64,000 bases of DNA. It comes from Odontocerum albicorne (lineage: Eukaryota; Arthropoda; Insecta; Trichoptera; Odontoceridae). The notes below the pieces were generated by a model. That model saw nothing but the letters and a program-made list of their open reading frames with translations. It was not told the origin of the DNA and did no database searches. Below are positions 48,084-61,697 of the stretch, piece after piece (the first letter of the stretch is position 1; the number at the start of each line of letters is the position of its first letter). The stretch is taken from positions 1 to 64,000 of the forward strand of contig OX463838.1 of assembly GCA_949825065.1 (NCBI GenBank), given 5' to 3'. Both the position numbers and the translations under genes were made by a program.

Positions 48084-50784
48084 TACTCGTATTATGATGG
48101 AGACAACTCATGGGAGTAATTACAAAAATAGTCAAGTTCAAGTTTTACATACGTTACAAAAATGTAAAACAACGAATTTAGAAATATTAGAGATACAAAG
48201 TACAAAGCCGGGAGGAAATACTAAATAATTATAAATACGAGTAACTGAAGAATATAAAATAACATTTTTCCTTAGATCCAATAGACCAATAGGCCAATAG
48301 GCCCCCACCACCAGTGTAGGGGGGCGACTAATCAATTCGTATTTAGTGGACGAATTCAAGTAAACTTATTGTTGAATATTCAACAATTAAATCAGACCCA
48401 GATCTGCTCGCGCGTGTTTCCAACTATTATAGTATATGATATACTCGTATTATGTTATACACGTGCATGTTTTACTAACATGTGTTGAGTATTCAAAGGC
48501 GCACAACACGTGGAACATATCCAAACAGACAATAATATTATAATTTAACGCATAGAAACCGACCTGTTTGAAACCATAGACGTGTAACAAGAGCGGTAAG
48601 AGAGTCTACCGAGATAGTCTATACGTGTATTGTTGTTGGCCTCCTGATGGTATGCAAAGCTCCGAGCGGGTCGGCCGGATCGGTGCACCCCGGTGCACCG
48701 CGGTGCCCCGGCACTATCCTCTCCATTTCACTTCTCCAACGACCCTAATTTAGATCCACGTTTTACCAAAACCATTGACACTTATTCTCGACGTTAATAA
48801 GAACGTACGCAAACCAATAAGATAATTCAAATATGTGATATGTACGAGTATATCAGCACGTTTTTTTTGCTGCAAAATGAAAATGATATTATTTTTGAAG
48901 TTCCTATTACGATCGAAACACGATCTAAATTAAATGTTTTCCAGTGTAAAAGTAAAAAGTTTATGCGTACATTTATGGTAATGTTTTAATTTAATATTGA
49001 AAAAAACTCACAACGTGACGAAAAATAAATATACATTTACCATATGTTTAAAATAAAAAAGACATCTAAAACAGTACGAGTATACTATTATTCAAGTAAT
49101 TAATAGATAAAACATTGAACTGACGACAATAGAGATAATAGAGGGTTTCAAAATATAAGTTAAATTCACAGCATCAATCTCGGAAGACTTTTTATTATTT
49201 CATCCATCATCCAACATTCAATATGCTTACTCTATGGGTGAAAACAACCTTCGTACCTTAGTTGTTGATATGGCACTTGACTTCCACCAGGGCGTTTCGT
49301 ATTCGTTTTCCGATAGTAGCAAAACATCCTAGACTAGTTCCGAGGCTTTCACATCTTTATTATGGGAGTACAAATAAGACTGAATTATACCAGGGCTGGC
49401 GCAGAGTATATGGTACGAGTAATTCAGTCTTAAGTAGGAAAAATCGTGTTTTATTGAACAAACTAAAATGTCTTAAGCCTCGACAGATTTAATGCCTTAA
49501 CGTTAAATAATATGTTATATAGTTCCCAGTCTGTCCCCAGTCTGTTTAACCATCTCGTTCGGTAACAATACTCGAACCAGCAAGAAAGTCCCAGTATTTT
49601 AGCCTTCTGACGTACGGTTGTATTGCAATCATGCGGGGTGGCCAAGTACGAGGAACACGAAGGGACGTTTCATGAGATCGAAAGCAACAGTGTCTTTTAA
49701 TTATTCTCTTCAATATGCGCCCATCACAAAGTCGCATACTTTAAAGGCTGCTATACGAATGAATAAAAAAATAATAATTCAATAAATATCTGATTCTAAA
49801 AACTTCGTCTACGTACAAAACAATTGAATCTCGCGCCCATTTCAACCCAGCGTCACTTATAAACTCCTTAAAAATTCATCGAGCTCGAAGTGACATTATT
49901 CATAATTCGAGAAAATAGTTCCCCCATGAATGATTCAGCCGTGACGAGCCATGACGAGCCGTGACGAGATGGCCATGCTGAGAGCCGCCGTCCACAAAGG
50001 GTTACTCGCTCTCGATATTATTTCAAATTCAAAAAGCAAAATTGAAACTTGCTCCCAAAGAAAACCTTAAATCGAATTAATTATCTCTGCAGCGCTAAAG
50101 GGGATTGGCCGAACGGTGAGATGTGTCGAGGGGGAAGGCAGTCCCTTTTCTCTCTCAACTCTCTCTCTCATCCCTCCCGGCAGTGATTCTAACCCCCCCC
50201 CCCCCCCATATCACTCCCAAATGTTTGACATTATCGTATTAACATATTTTTATTGCGACTTGTCCCCATCTGCCCCCTTCGAGTGGTGGTAATGTGTTTC
50301 CTAATTCTTCTTTGATTTCTATCTGGAGGCAGGGCGTGGAGATTCGATAGTCACCACCCATATTGTCATTATTGATAGAGGCGAACTAAGTTTTGACTAG
50401 GCTAAATAACTTTTCAAAAGAAATTAAAAAATATCACGTTAACATAAAATCTTAAATGATGGATTTGATTGCGCTGACCTCTTGGAAAAGTATTTCTTGT
50501 TTCTGGAATCAGTTTTAGATGCGTGGAATTTTTTTTTTATTCCAATAAATGCCTTTGGAAATTAGAGTTGTGCCAAGAATATTCTTAAAATTAAAATCAA
50601 TTATAAGAAAAAAAAACATGGAAAAATGTAATATTTAATCTAGATTTAATTAAACGTGTGTCTGAAAACGCGCGATAACTTCATTCATATTTGTCATTTT
50701 TTTCAAATGTTCATTTGCTTATACACGTACGAGTATCTAATATTAGTTTTCTACGTATTTTGGCATTAACACGTACACGTATTA

Positions 50785-50905
50785 TCCCATTGTTGTTTCC
50801 AAATATTATCCAAGGATAATTCCTATTGATGTTTCCAAATATTATCCTATTGATATTTCCAAATATTATCCTATTGATGTTCCTAATATCATCCTATTGA
50901 TGTTC
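50785..50905. repeat. About 24-bp degenerate array, 5 copies
   Basis: CCTATTGATGTTTCCAAATA followed by TTAT repeats with decay at both edges. Confidence 0.85.
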
Positions 50906-51239
50906 GTTTTGTTTTCTATTGGTATGAAAATGAGAGCAAGCATGGGTGGGTCTTCATCATTATCATCTTCTTTTACACGTTTTATATGTTCAAGCTTAAT
51001 AATAAATGTATAAAAAAAACTCAAGACATAAAATATGACGTTGAGTTGGTCAAGAATACATGATACGAGTATATCCGATGTGATATATTGATGCTTAGAA
51101 TATGAATGATCGCGATGAACTATTGACGACAGTAGATCATTTTTTGACGAAACAAACACCCACGCAGGTTTATTGCGTAAACGGGGATGAGGATTTACAA
51201 AGAACGAAAAATAAATAAGACCCACAAAAACATTTTTAA

Positions 51240-51640
51240 CATTTTGTTACACGACCACGCAGAGGCACCGTACTCGTAAGAGAGAGGTGTACCTGAGGAG
51301 GAGACCAATGTTTTACACGACCACGCAGAGGCACCGTACTCGTAAGAGAGAGGTGTACCTGAGGAGGAGACCAATGTGTTACACGACCACGCAGAGGCAC
51401 CGTACTCGTAAGAGAGAGGTGTACCTGAGGAGGAGACCAATGTGTTACACGACCACGCAGAGGCACCGTACTCGTAAGAGAGAGGTGTACCTGAGGAGGA
51501 GACCAATGTGTTACACGACCACGCAGAGGCACCGTACTCGTAAGAGAGAGGTGTACCTGAGGAGGAGACCAATGTGTTACACGACCACGCAGAGGCACCG
51601 TACTCGTAAGAGAGAGGTGTACCTGAGGAGGAGACCAACG
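51240..51640. repeat. 66-bp minisatellite, 6 copies, TACTCGTA in every unit
   Basis: The unit contains TTACACGACCACGCAGAGGC, ACCGTACTCGTAAGAGAGAG and GTGTACCTGAGGAGGAGACC; copies are nearly identical. 66 is a multiple of 3, so frames in both directions stay open and give 22-residue repeats; no gene context supports them. Confidence 0.97.
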
Positions 51641-51644
51641 TGGA

Positions 51645-54335
51645 TCCGAAGGTTTACTATTTCCACTCGTAACTCCGACGGTATCCAAAATAAATAAAAA
51701 AAGGTACCAGTCTGGTTTGGTCGTTTTTCCAACAGATTATTGTTACATCGAGAGGGCAGTAGTAATACAAAGAAATGTGATAAAGAACTAAAAAAATCGT
51801 ATTGGTTCCAGTGGTTTTAAGCTCGAAGGCTCAAAATCGGTGGAGCCAAAGATTATACTGGCTTCTAATGTGTCTCTCAGTTACGCTTTGTAATATGTCC
51901 ACATAACCGACGCGGATATGTTGAGGTGTGTTGTGTTGTGTTGTGTTGTACAGATGAATATTTCCACAGTTCAAATACTTGATTCATTTTTTATTCTTAT
52001 TTTTAATAATTCATCAGACAGAAAACATAAAAAATAAACGTGATTGTCGGTATGCTAAGTACACGTATGTTAAGTGAAACAACGCAGGGACGGCGCGCCC
52101 GCAGGCAGTAGCCTCGCCTCTGCCTCGCCTCGCCCCGTCCCCACTCTCGCCCGAGCCAGCGATCTAACTTATGAAGAATTGACATGAAATTTCATATTGA
52201 CTGACATTTCCTTTCTCCTTAAGCAGCTTTATAGACTCGTATTTCCGCATTTTTGATTCACTTTTGTGCTCTCTATTCGATATTGGAATCGAGAAAGTGT
52301 ATTAAAATGGGAAATTTCATTCCGCTTATTGAGTCGGGTTCCCGCGGGACTTCCCCCACGCCGCTATCCCGCTATCCGGGATACTCTCGTCTTCCCGGCT
52401 CCCGGCTCCCGGCTCCCGACTCTCAGATCGAAGCTTTCCTCGTGAATCTGCCATGATTTTAATGGACGTATTTTCGAACAAATGGGATTATTTTTATCCT
52501 TCGTGGCGCACCGGGTTGAAGTTTTCATTAATATTTTACCAAATCTGTATCTGACCATTGTAGATCGAACGATCTCGCTCCATTGCTATCGGATAGTATT
52601 GTATTGTATTGTATTGTATTGTATTGTATCGAGTATCAGAAGAGCGGGCAGACAGGAAGAGAATCAATATTTTTATCAAAAATTCTCTAAACGCTTTATT
52701 TTATGGAATTAAAATAATTTTGACATACGTTGTAAAGAATTGATGGACATTCCATTAATCGCTACACTGTGGCGTCTCGGCCCACTAGCGGAAAGGCTGA
52801 AGAACACCTCGCACATACGAGTATGTTATGTTACAATGAACTTGACTCGAGTTCATTGTATATTACAATACATACGAGTAGTTTCAAACTGACTTCAGCG
52901 CTGCTGTGTTTATGTCAAACGCGGTGCTTCTACGGAGAAGCTGGGCTTAAAAATAAAATATCCGAGACGAGTATAAATCAGTTTATAAAGAAATAGCTGA
53001 TGACAAGTCTTTCTGTGACCGGCTCTAAAAGGCGCATCTTCTTATAAATCATCTTCATGATTAGAAACCATGGTTTGTGCCTCAGCTACAAAAGGCGTGA
53101 CCCCAGCGCATTTTAATAAGATCTGAACATTACTCGAAATCTTCAGCTCTGCAATTTTATATTTCCATAGGATTCGATTAGTTCATTCCGATGGACCGGT
53201 ACACGGTATCTATTATTTTTTTATGGTGAACCGGTACACGGTTCATTCTGGTGGACCGGTACACGGTTCATTCTGGTGGACCGATACACGGTATCTACTA
53301 CTTATTTTAAGTCTTAAAAGGTATTTTAGGTGTTATCATTATCATCGTTGTTTTCTTCTTTCACCTAGGAGGTGCAGTATGTCATCTTTTATAGCGAAAA
53401 CATCTGACCGTACGCTGGAAAATTTAATAATTAATTGTGCGTTTATCTCATTTACAAACTGATATATTTTTCATATCAAAACGATTTTGTTTGCAAAATT
53501 TGGATTTTGATTGGAAAAATATCCGTCGTTCTATACATATTTCTTACCGATCTCATAGATTACATATTACGAGTATATAACGCTAACACTGGCTTTACAA
53601 GCAAAACAATCATTAACTGCACATGTCGAACTGTCAGAATAATTTTTGATTTTATTGCTTAAATCAAATACTGTAAATACTCGAACGGCAGAATTGGCCT
53701 AATGGGTACTCGTAAATTTAACTATTGTGTATTTATGGATATATTTTGAAAGGGGCATTTCTTAAATCACGACTCATAAAACTATTATCACTCGATTGAA
53801 TAACAAACGGTGTGCGACCCCTTGCTCCCCCCTCTTATCATTGCCTCACCATCACCCCCTCTCTGCCGATAATATCGCCAACTATTGTTACTCAAGCAAC
53901 AGCTCTATTAAAAGTGCTCGCTTCGTTCTAACGCATCCTGGATCCTGAGGGAAGGGAGAGGCGCACAGTACAGTAGTCATTGTCATTCTGATGCAATTGA
54001 CAATTCCTATTTCTATTGATATCCACTACTATTGAATAGTTCAACGGTTTACTATACGGTTTACTATATCATAACTTATGTCTCTGTCTGCCCTGTATGA
54101 ATTAGCGTTTCCGTCCGGTGCATATTGGAGATCGCTCCGGTAGTATTGGCAAACTTGGCCCGTCAGTTTGAAAGGAATATTTTTTTTAAATATTCTTTAA
54201 TTTTTTTTTAATTTTCACTTAATTAAAAATCGTCGTTCTATTTGTCAGTATTGTTATACATATTTAATCTATACAAATATTTAACTTTTTTGGTAGTTAT
54301 GTTTGCGAATATATCATTTAATTATTGCGAATTAT
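51645..54335. other. Non-coding, several microsatellites
   Basis: Holds a TGTGT/TTGTG pentamer run (51925-51949), a CCCGGCT run (52392-52420), a GTATT pentamer run (52593-52629) and an inverted repeat TACAATGAACT / AGTTCATTGTA near 52833-52861. No gene is recognised. Confidence 0.5.
53180..53300. repeat. About 26-bp array, about 4 copies
   Basis: TGGACCGGTACACGGTTCAT followed by TCTGG repeats. GGTACACGGTATCTA occurs at the left edge and a GATACACGGTATCTA relative at the right edge. Confidence 0.88.
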
Positions 54336-54339
54336 TTCT

Positions 54340-54625
54340 CCGGTTTAGCGCATCGACGCACCTCCAGACCAGCCGCCGCTGCCCATGGCTCTCAATCGCT
54401 CCCTATCCTGGGTCTCGAGCTACCACCTGGATCTCAAAACTTCCTCTTGTCATCCGCCCAACGTTTCAGCGTTCTTCTGGCTTTCTTGACAATCTCGACC
54501 TCCAGTTCAACAACCTCTAGGTTCACCGGTCTTAATTGTATCGAGCGACATTTGGTATGTCAACCTCCTTTCACTTCTGCCCATGGCTCTCAATCGCTGT
54601 CTATCCTGGGTCTCGAGCTACCACC
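54340..54625 (-). pseudogene. Two decayed LINE 3'-end fragments
   Basis: On the minus strand one frame reads RTLKRWADDKRKF, and after a frameshift LETQDRERLRAMGS, matching the K-R-W-x-D-D...A-Q-D-R-x-x-W-R-x-L pattern at the C-terminus of RTE-type LINE proteins. A 54-base piece of it (CCCATGGCTCTCAATCGCT...) occurs twice, near 54382 and 54580. Too short and decayed for certainty. Confidence 0.45.
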
Positions 54626-55125
54626 TGGATCTCTTCCTATGCGATATGGGAACAGGTATACATAGCTTAAGTGCTGTCCGAGTTTGCTCTTGATGGCCTC
54701 GGCCCATGCACGGTGTGCGACAGCTCTCGAGGGCCGGCAGCGACAGCGACAGGAGTACAAGACTCAATGGTCTCGGTGGTCGAGCAGCGCGGCGGCTGGC
54801 GGCTGGCGGCTGGCGGGAGATCATCCAATTAACAGGCAAGATGATTAATGGTGATCAAGAGGAACGCGTGATGCGCTGCAGCCGTGAAACCTGGTAAATG
54901 CGTGCATTTTCAAAAGTGACAATGGTCAAATTGGGCACTCTGAGATCTCACATATTTACTTCTCATTTGAAGTTTCAAAATATATGCTATTTTAATAGCA
55001 TATATTCTATTTATAGAGTATGCACACACTTGAAAGTGATGACTTACAACAGGAAAAATTAATTGCGATTCGTTTTAAATAAAGTAATTGAGTTATCTTA
55101 TAAATAAATACTTTACTTTGATCAA
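54626..55125. other. Non-coding
   Basis: A GGCGGCTGGC run lies at 54789-54815 and an inverted repeat TATATGCTATT / AATAGCATATA near 54980-55006. No gene is seen. Confidence 0.45.
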
Positions 55126-55540
55126 GATCAAGATCTAGATGGTTGATCTATGGTTTCGTTTCAGAATCCGTTTTACGAGTAATTATTATCAGGTGATTGA
55201 TCAAGATGGTTGATCTATGGTTTCGTTTCAGAATCCGTTTTACGAGTAATTATTATCAGGTGATTGATCAAGATGGTTGATCTATGGTTTCGTTTCAGAA
55301 TCCGTTTTACGAGTAATTATTATCAGGTGATTGATCAAGATGGTTGATCTATGGTTTCGTTTCAGAATCCGTTTTACGAGTAATTATGATCAGGTGATTG
55401 ATCAAGATGGTTGATCTATGGTTTCGTTTCAGAATCCGTTTTACGAGTAATTATTATCAGGTGATTGATCAAGATGGTTGATCTATGGTTTCGTTTCAGA
55501 ATCCGTTTTAATTATGATCAGGTGATTGATTAAAGCTTAT
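55126..55540. repeat. 67-bp minisatellite, about 6 copies, TACGAGTA in most units
   Basis: The unit contains GATCAAGATGGTTGATCTAT, TTCGTTTCAGAATCCGTTTT and ACGAGTAATTATTATCAGGT. Nearly identical copies; the last unit lacks ACGAGTA. Confidence 0.96.
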
Positions 55541-56539
55541 TCAACTCGTTTCTGAGGAAACAATTTATTCATTTTTTTTTCTTTTCCGAAATTTTTATTT
55601 GTGATTTGAAATGTTTTGTTAAAAGTTACTCATTATATAATACATTTTCTTATTTATTTTTTATTTCAATAAATGTCGTTTTATATACTCTTTGTTCTGA
55701 TATATTAATAGCGCTGTCACCCAGCACTTTTAGAAGTGTAGTAATAAAAATCAAAATGGCACCTAACAACCCGCGCAATATACTCACGCCTTCCTTGGCG
55801 TTATCCTTTCGCGAAATCATACTCGTACTTCCGATCAGACCAGACTTACCCGTACCCGTACGGGTAAATACTGCGGCATCCATACGGGTCGGAGTGGCAT
55901 AGAGCAAGTTCTTCTTAGTCGGTGGAGTAGTGGATTTACACCGATACTACGTTTCCTCTAGATGCAGCCGCAGCCGCTGGTCCCTTTGTCCGCCGTATCT
56001 GCTATAGCCCGGGGCGCGGGCGGGCGGCAGGGTGGCGGGTGACGGGTGGCGGTGGCAATGGCGGCTAATTGCGTGATGGATAGCGCTGTGGACTAATTCT
56101 GGGATATTTTATAATTAATTCAATCATCTCAGGACTTTCTGTAAAAAAAAACAAATTAATTATAGCGTCCCGCGCTGCCTCCCGCCCTGCCTCGCGCGCT
56201 ACCTCCCGCGCGCCTCTCTCTTATAATTATTAAGAATGACTGTTCCCCACCCATTCTGTCCGTTATGACACGTATACTTTAATATAATTTAATTAACGCT
56301 CCGCATCTCATATCTTGCCTATTAATAATGTGTTGCACGCGCATGTAAATACATTACAATTCACATTAAGTCTGTACACTGTACAGTCGTCACAGAACAC
56401 GAAACAATCGAAACCTTTAGTTACGATTAGATCCGCTTGAAAGTTGAGCGCGATAATACAATACAATATAATAAATATTCAAATAAAGAGGTACTCGCTC
56501 GTGAGTTATATTATATACCTTGTATTCTGATGCAACTCT

Positions 56540-56598
56540 AATCTGCTCTGCTCTGCTCTGCTCTGCTCTGCTCTGCTCTGCTCTGCTCTGCTCTGCTC
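56540..56598. repeat. (CTCTG)n pentanucleotide, about 11 copies
   Basis: Perfect pentamer run. Confidence 0.98.
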
Positions 56599-57094
56599 AT
56601 ATACATAAAATACGAACATTGTCTCAGTTTAGAATATCGCTCGAATAAGAAGAAGAAGAATATCCATCTCTAAATTATAAAGCTATTACTTTATTGTCCG
56701 CATATTCGACAACCTATTCATGGGAGAAAACTTTTTCGTCTATGTCAGTAATAAAAATGAAACAGAGAAACCGAATGGATGTCAATGCAGCGCTACGTCT
56801 CTCTGAAACAACACTGCAGCCGCAGCCGCAGCCACGGTTAACAACTATTCGAGCAAAGCAGTCGATGCAGCAGCAGCTATCTTAAAAAACTAAATTTATT
56901 AAAACATTTCAGAAATTCTATTATTCAAGATGTATTTACTGATCGGTATCAAATTATTTCAATTAACAACACAATTTTCGTGTTTTTTTTTGTATTTGCA
57001 ACATGTCTGTTATATCATATAATATAATATAATATTTAAAAACTTATAAGCAAAATAACATATGTGCTACATAAATAATATATTTTATTTCTGA

Positions 57095-57163
57095 ATTAGC
57101 GGTCCGGGAAATATTTTTCTTATTTTGACCGGTCTGCGGGTGTCAAAAGATTGGGGAACACTG
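57095..57163. mobile_element. Solo terminal fragment of a hAT-like element
   Basis: Read on the minus strand it starts CCAGTGTTCCCCAATCTTTT and continues with GACACCCGCAGACCGGTC, a common terminal sequence of hAT-type elements (CAGNGTTCCCCAA...). No matching opposite end is seen within about 1 kb upstream. Confidence 0.5.
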
Positions 57164-59214
57164 GTCTAGCCGATACGCGTCGTCTAGCCGATACAAGAAC
57201 TTAGTGTACGCGTTGTCTAGCCAATAGCGGAGTTTTCAGAATTCGCAAAACATATTACAGAGAAAAAATCATGATTTCAAATAAAGTAAAGCCCGATCCC
57301 TTCCGATGAAATATGAAACGAATTAAACTAAAACGTTGGTCTCGTAACAGCCCGAGATAATACTCGTATCGCCTAAACAGAGCCTCGAGACACGTGAGCC
57401 GCGTGCTAGCTACAAACACGTGTGTGTCGCAGAAGTAATCAAATGACCGAAATAAAAAATAATTGTTGTTAAATATTCCATTATGGAGTTTCACAAAATT
57501 AAACAAAACGTAATTGCATATAAGATAAATTTATCAAAAATATTCACATATTTTTTTTATTATTTACAATTACATTTAAAAAAAGTGTTCCAGTATTTTC
57601 TAAATTGTAAAGTAGGAAAGTGTTGTCAGGGTTCGCGTCCCTAACGTTCAACAGTCAATATGATATTTCCATTTCGCCAAACCTTTTTTATGTTTATTCA
57701 TTCTGATTACACGCTGCGATGAACGGTTCAAGTATACTATACGTGTATTAGATTGATAAAAAAACATATATTGTGTTAAAAAATATAGATACGTGAGACT
57801 CTCGCGCGGTAGATGTGAAACTTCTTAACTCCTAGGAAAAGTTGATTTTACGCATTGCTTTTTTTCCGTTTGTTAACGATTTTTTTTTAGGATTAGGAAA
57901 TGGTTATGTGGAATTTAATTCAAGAAAATCTCTCTTACTCGTAATTAAATAAAAAAACATTGATTTTTAATAATTTTAATAATAATATAATAATACACTT
58001 AATCATATTTATTTTTTTAATATTCAATATATTAATATTTTTGTGTTATTATTAATTATTTTTGAATAATTATTTACTTATTTAATATTATATTATTTTT
58101 ATTATATTATTATTAATGTATTATTATTAATGTATAGTAAAATAATTTTAGTAAATTAATAATTAATTATATTATTATTTAATTATATTTTAATTAATTA
58201 TAATATAATAATAATATAATTATTAAAATTATAATAACATATATACGAGTACATTATTATAATTATATTATATATCAATTATATATTAAAATAAAATAAT
58301 TTAATATAAAATAAAATTAATAAATGTCAAATATATTACATAACATAAAAATAATTTGTAACAAAGAAAATTATTTTTTTAATTTTTAATAATAAATAAT
58401 AATTTTAATAATAATATAAATACACTTAATAATATTAATTATTGTTTATAATAAATAATTATTAATATTAAAATAATTAATAATCATTTATTAATAAATA
58501 AAATATTTAATAATAATAAATAATAATTTAATAATAATATAACACACTGTTTCACTTTTCCAATTAGCCCGGCCGCGCCAATACAAGTTTCACTTCAAAA
58601 AAACTTGTTGATCAAGTAATTAAAATGATTACAGAAAATGATAGAAGGTTCAGAAGAAAGTGACAACGTGTCTAAGAGTAGAGTCAGGTTGTTCTTTCTA
58701 CGGTAAATGCTAGTTATTGAACTAGATATTGATCTTAAACGGACCTTAAAAACACGGGTCACGTATAAATCATAAAAAAAACATGTTCCACTCATAATTT
58801 GTCTGACAATAAAATGACGGGCTCGCGGAATTGAAGGTTTCAGTAATTGTAAACAGGTATATTTACCATACACGAGTATGAGTATCGATAGTGTTATGCG
58901 ATACATTCTATATACGAGTATAATATTATAACATGTATGACACGCGTGCACTTAGAAACATATATATGATGACAATTGATGACAGAATACGAAATGAAGT
59001 GACAAAAGATGAATGTGAACTTAAAGCTGGTGGGATGAGCAAGATGATTAAGCGCATTCTGAGATACGAGTAGTTTGGGCGTGCGGAACGGGCGGATGAA
59101 GGAAGTACAAAACAAATATATAGTACAATACAAATGTAAGTGAAAGGCGTGATAGAAGAAAACCGAGGGAAGTTTAATCGGATCGAGTAAATTACGAGTA
59201 TATGTTATCATGAA

Positions 59215-59985
59215 AGAAAGAAGCGCAAAAAGTCAGAGAAATTGTAGGAGTTGCATAAGATATACTCGTAGATGTGGAACTGGCTTAGAATGTGTGTCGA
59301 GGTAGGAAAGTCTGGCGCTCTGCCTACCAGGGCAGAGAAATTGTAGGAGTTGCATAAGGTATACTCGTAGATGTGGAACTGGCTTAGAATGTGTGTCGAG
59401 GTAGGAAAGTCTGGCGCTCTGCCTACCAGGGCAGAGAAATCGTAGGAGTTACATAAGGTATACTCGTAGATGTGGAACTGGCTTAGAATGTGTGTCGAGG
59501 TAGGAAAGTCTGGCGCTCTGCCTATCAGGGCAGAGAAATTGTAGGAGTTGCATAAGGTATACTCGTAGATGTGGAACTGGCTTAGAATGTGTGTCGAGGT
59601 AGGAAAGTCTGGCGCTGTGCCAACCAGGGCAGAGAAATTGTAGGAGTTGCATAAGGTATACTCGTAGATGTGGAACTGGCTTAGAATGCGTGTCGAGGTA
59701 GGAAAGTCTGAGGCTCTGCCTACCAGGGTAGAGAAATTGTAGGAGTTGCATAAAGTATACTTGTAGATGTGGAACTGGCTTAGAATGCGTGTCGAGGTAG
59801 GAAAGTCTGAGGCTCTGCCTACCAGGGTAGATAAATTGTAGGAGTTGCATAAGGTATACACGTAGATGTGGAACTGGCTTAGAATGTGTGTCGAGTTAGG
59901 AAAGTCTGGCGCTCTGCCTACCAGGGCAGAGAAATCGTAGGAGTTGCATAAGGTATACTCGTAGATGTGGAACTGGCTTGTCGGT
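59215..59985. repeat. 99-bp minisatellite, about 8 copies, TACTCGTA in most units
   Basis: Units contain GCAGAGAAATTGTAGGAGTT, ATACTCGTAGATGTGGAACT and GTCGAGGTAGGAAAGTCTGG. The period of 99 keeps a 285-codon minus frame open with a 33-residue repeat (SQFHIYEYTLCNSYNFSAL...). The frame has no signal peptide or known domain, so I treat it as non-coding. Confidence 0.95.
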
Positions 59986-60016
59986 ATGTACGAGTATGTG
60001 TGAATCTCGAATGGAA

Positions 60017-60058
60017 ACGGAACGGAACGGAACGGAACGGAACGGAACGGAACGGAAG
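60017..60058. repeat. (GGAAC)n pentanucleotide, about 8 copies
   Basis: Perfect pentamer run directly right of the 99-bp array. Confidence 0.97.
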
Positions 60059-60064
60059 CCCACA

Positions 60065-61370
60065 CGTGCCCGTATTGCGGGAAGCGCAGAAACAGATTGA
60101 AGGCCGATGGGGCTTAGGCTTAACCCTATCCTAGCCGATACTAGTGCATCTCTCGGCTCTGCCAGTACATCCATACGAGTACAATACATACCTTCCTTTT
60201 CGTACTATCCCATGTTCCGAGATATCAAATATATTTATGTGTTATTATAAATTAGAATTTAAAATTACACAGTTCCTTTTATCTCCTTTATTGTAGACTC
60301 TGTTTATCACTGTATTAAAACTCGTCATTTCCTCGCATAATACCATAACATATGTTAAGAGAAGGTTCCGAGTGAAGTGATATAGTATGTGTAACATAGT
60401 GGTGTGCAGCGGAGACAGCTGATCCCCCGCCCCCGCGCCCGCACCCGCACCCGCCACACTCCTCTCCTCTCCTCTCCTCCCGCACACATCCATCTCGGGG
60501 CATGATTATTTGATTAGCGTTAATGATTTAGTTGGCGTGTCGCTCCGTTCCCGCTCCCGCCCTAGCCCCATCCCGCCCCGCCGTGCGCTGAGCGATCCTC
60601 GAGCGTGACACGGCTCCCGGTAATTGGGTTTTATTGCTGCCTGCTCTAATTAATACGGAAGTTTAGTTTTGACACTTGGATATTCCAGAATTAACCGAGA
60701 AATTTGTGATTTCCTAATCAATTACATTACAGTCTCTTTGCGTTCCCCGGGACGCGCTTTGCCCGCCGATACGGATACCCGACGTCACTTATCCACCAGC
60801 CTCTATCGGATCCTCTCTCCCTTCCATTCCGCGTTCTTCGCTTTAATATTATATATGTTGTGGTAACGTTACGTAATATAATATAACACGAGTAATATGT
60901 ACGCATTCTTGAAACTAACTCGAACCGCCCGCGCCGACGGAATATTTAAGAAAATAACTCTTAATGCTGTTTTAGACTTTTCTGTGTCGTTAATAACAAT
61001 TTCAAACTTTGCGGCGAGAAAAACTTCGTTTTTTCGACCGAAATTCGTAAGGGAATAAAACGATAAACATAATTTGAACCTCAAAAAGAACGCGAGTTCA
61101 CATCAAAGGGAAATTGTCCGCCATTTTTCTAGACGTGGCGGGAAATTTCAACATGAACGGCAAACGAGGTTAGAATCTATTACGGCGGCCTGTTTTACCT
61201 ACTCTCTCCGCTCCACCCCTCACCCGGCCCGCCCCCGCCCCCGCCCCCGCGCCCTGGCCCGGCCAATCTAATTTGTGGGGAAAAATTCCATTCTAAATTT
61301 GAAAATGAAATATCAAAAGAATCGTGAGGAAATGTCGGTGAGAAGAACGTTTGTGAATATATTGAATTTT
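60065..61370. other. Non-coding, GC/AT mosaic
   Basis: C-rich hexamer and CTCCT pentamer runs lie at 60424-60480 and 61220-61250. TAAT-rich pieces surround them (60500-60530, 60620-60665). No exon is recognised. Confidence 0.5.
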
Positions 61371-61697
61371 CTGTTTGCGGATTCCGCCAATGCTCGGCAC
61401 TACACACTACTCACACCAGGCACGACATTCTGTTTCTGTTTGCGGATTCCGCCAAGGCTCGGCACTACACACTACTCGCACCAGGCACGACATTCTGTTT
61501 CTGTTTGCGGATTCCGCCAATGCTCGGCACTACACACTACTCGCACCAGGCACGACATTCTGTTTCTGTTTGCGGATTCCGCCAATGCTCGGCACTACAC
61601 ACTACTCGCACCAGGCACGACATTCTGTTTCTGTTTGCGGATTCCGCCAAGGCTCGGCACTACACACTACTCACACCAGGCACGACATTCTGTTTCT
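61371..61697. repeat. 65-bp minisatellite, 5 copies
   Basis: The unit contains CTGTTTGCGGATTCCGCCAA, GCTCGGCACTACACACTACT and CACCAGGCACGACATT. CCAATG and CCAAGG variants are interspersed. Confidence 0.96.

Larger units (their letters stand above)
46995..51235. other. Non-coding, mostly AT-rich
   Basis: No gene is recognised. It contains the 25-bp and 24-bp arrays listed separately, a C run near 50192-50207, a TAAT/GC block around 49850-50120, and scattered TACGAGTA-type motifs (about 48236, 48447, 48843, 49075 and 50727). Confidence 0.5.
55541..59214. other. Non-coding, AT-rich with candidate regulatory block
   Basis: No gene is recognised. 55960-56240 alternates GC-rich and TAATTA-rich DNA. 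57955-58550 is an AT-only low-complexity stretch (AATAATAA-type). A GTCTAGCCGATAC-type triplication lies at 57167-57232, next to the hAT end. Confidence 0.5.

Noticed and set aside
51195..51697. Three overlapping frames with 22-residue repeats
   Set aside because: All arise from the same 66-bp array on both strands; none is favoured by context.
59208..60065. 285-codon minus frame with eight 33-residue repeats
   Set aside because: Open because the 99-bp unit is a multiple of 3; no signal peptide, domain or splice context. Kept only as a repeat.
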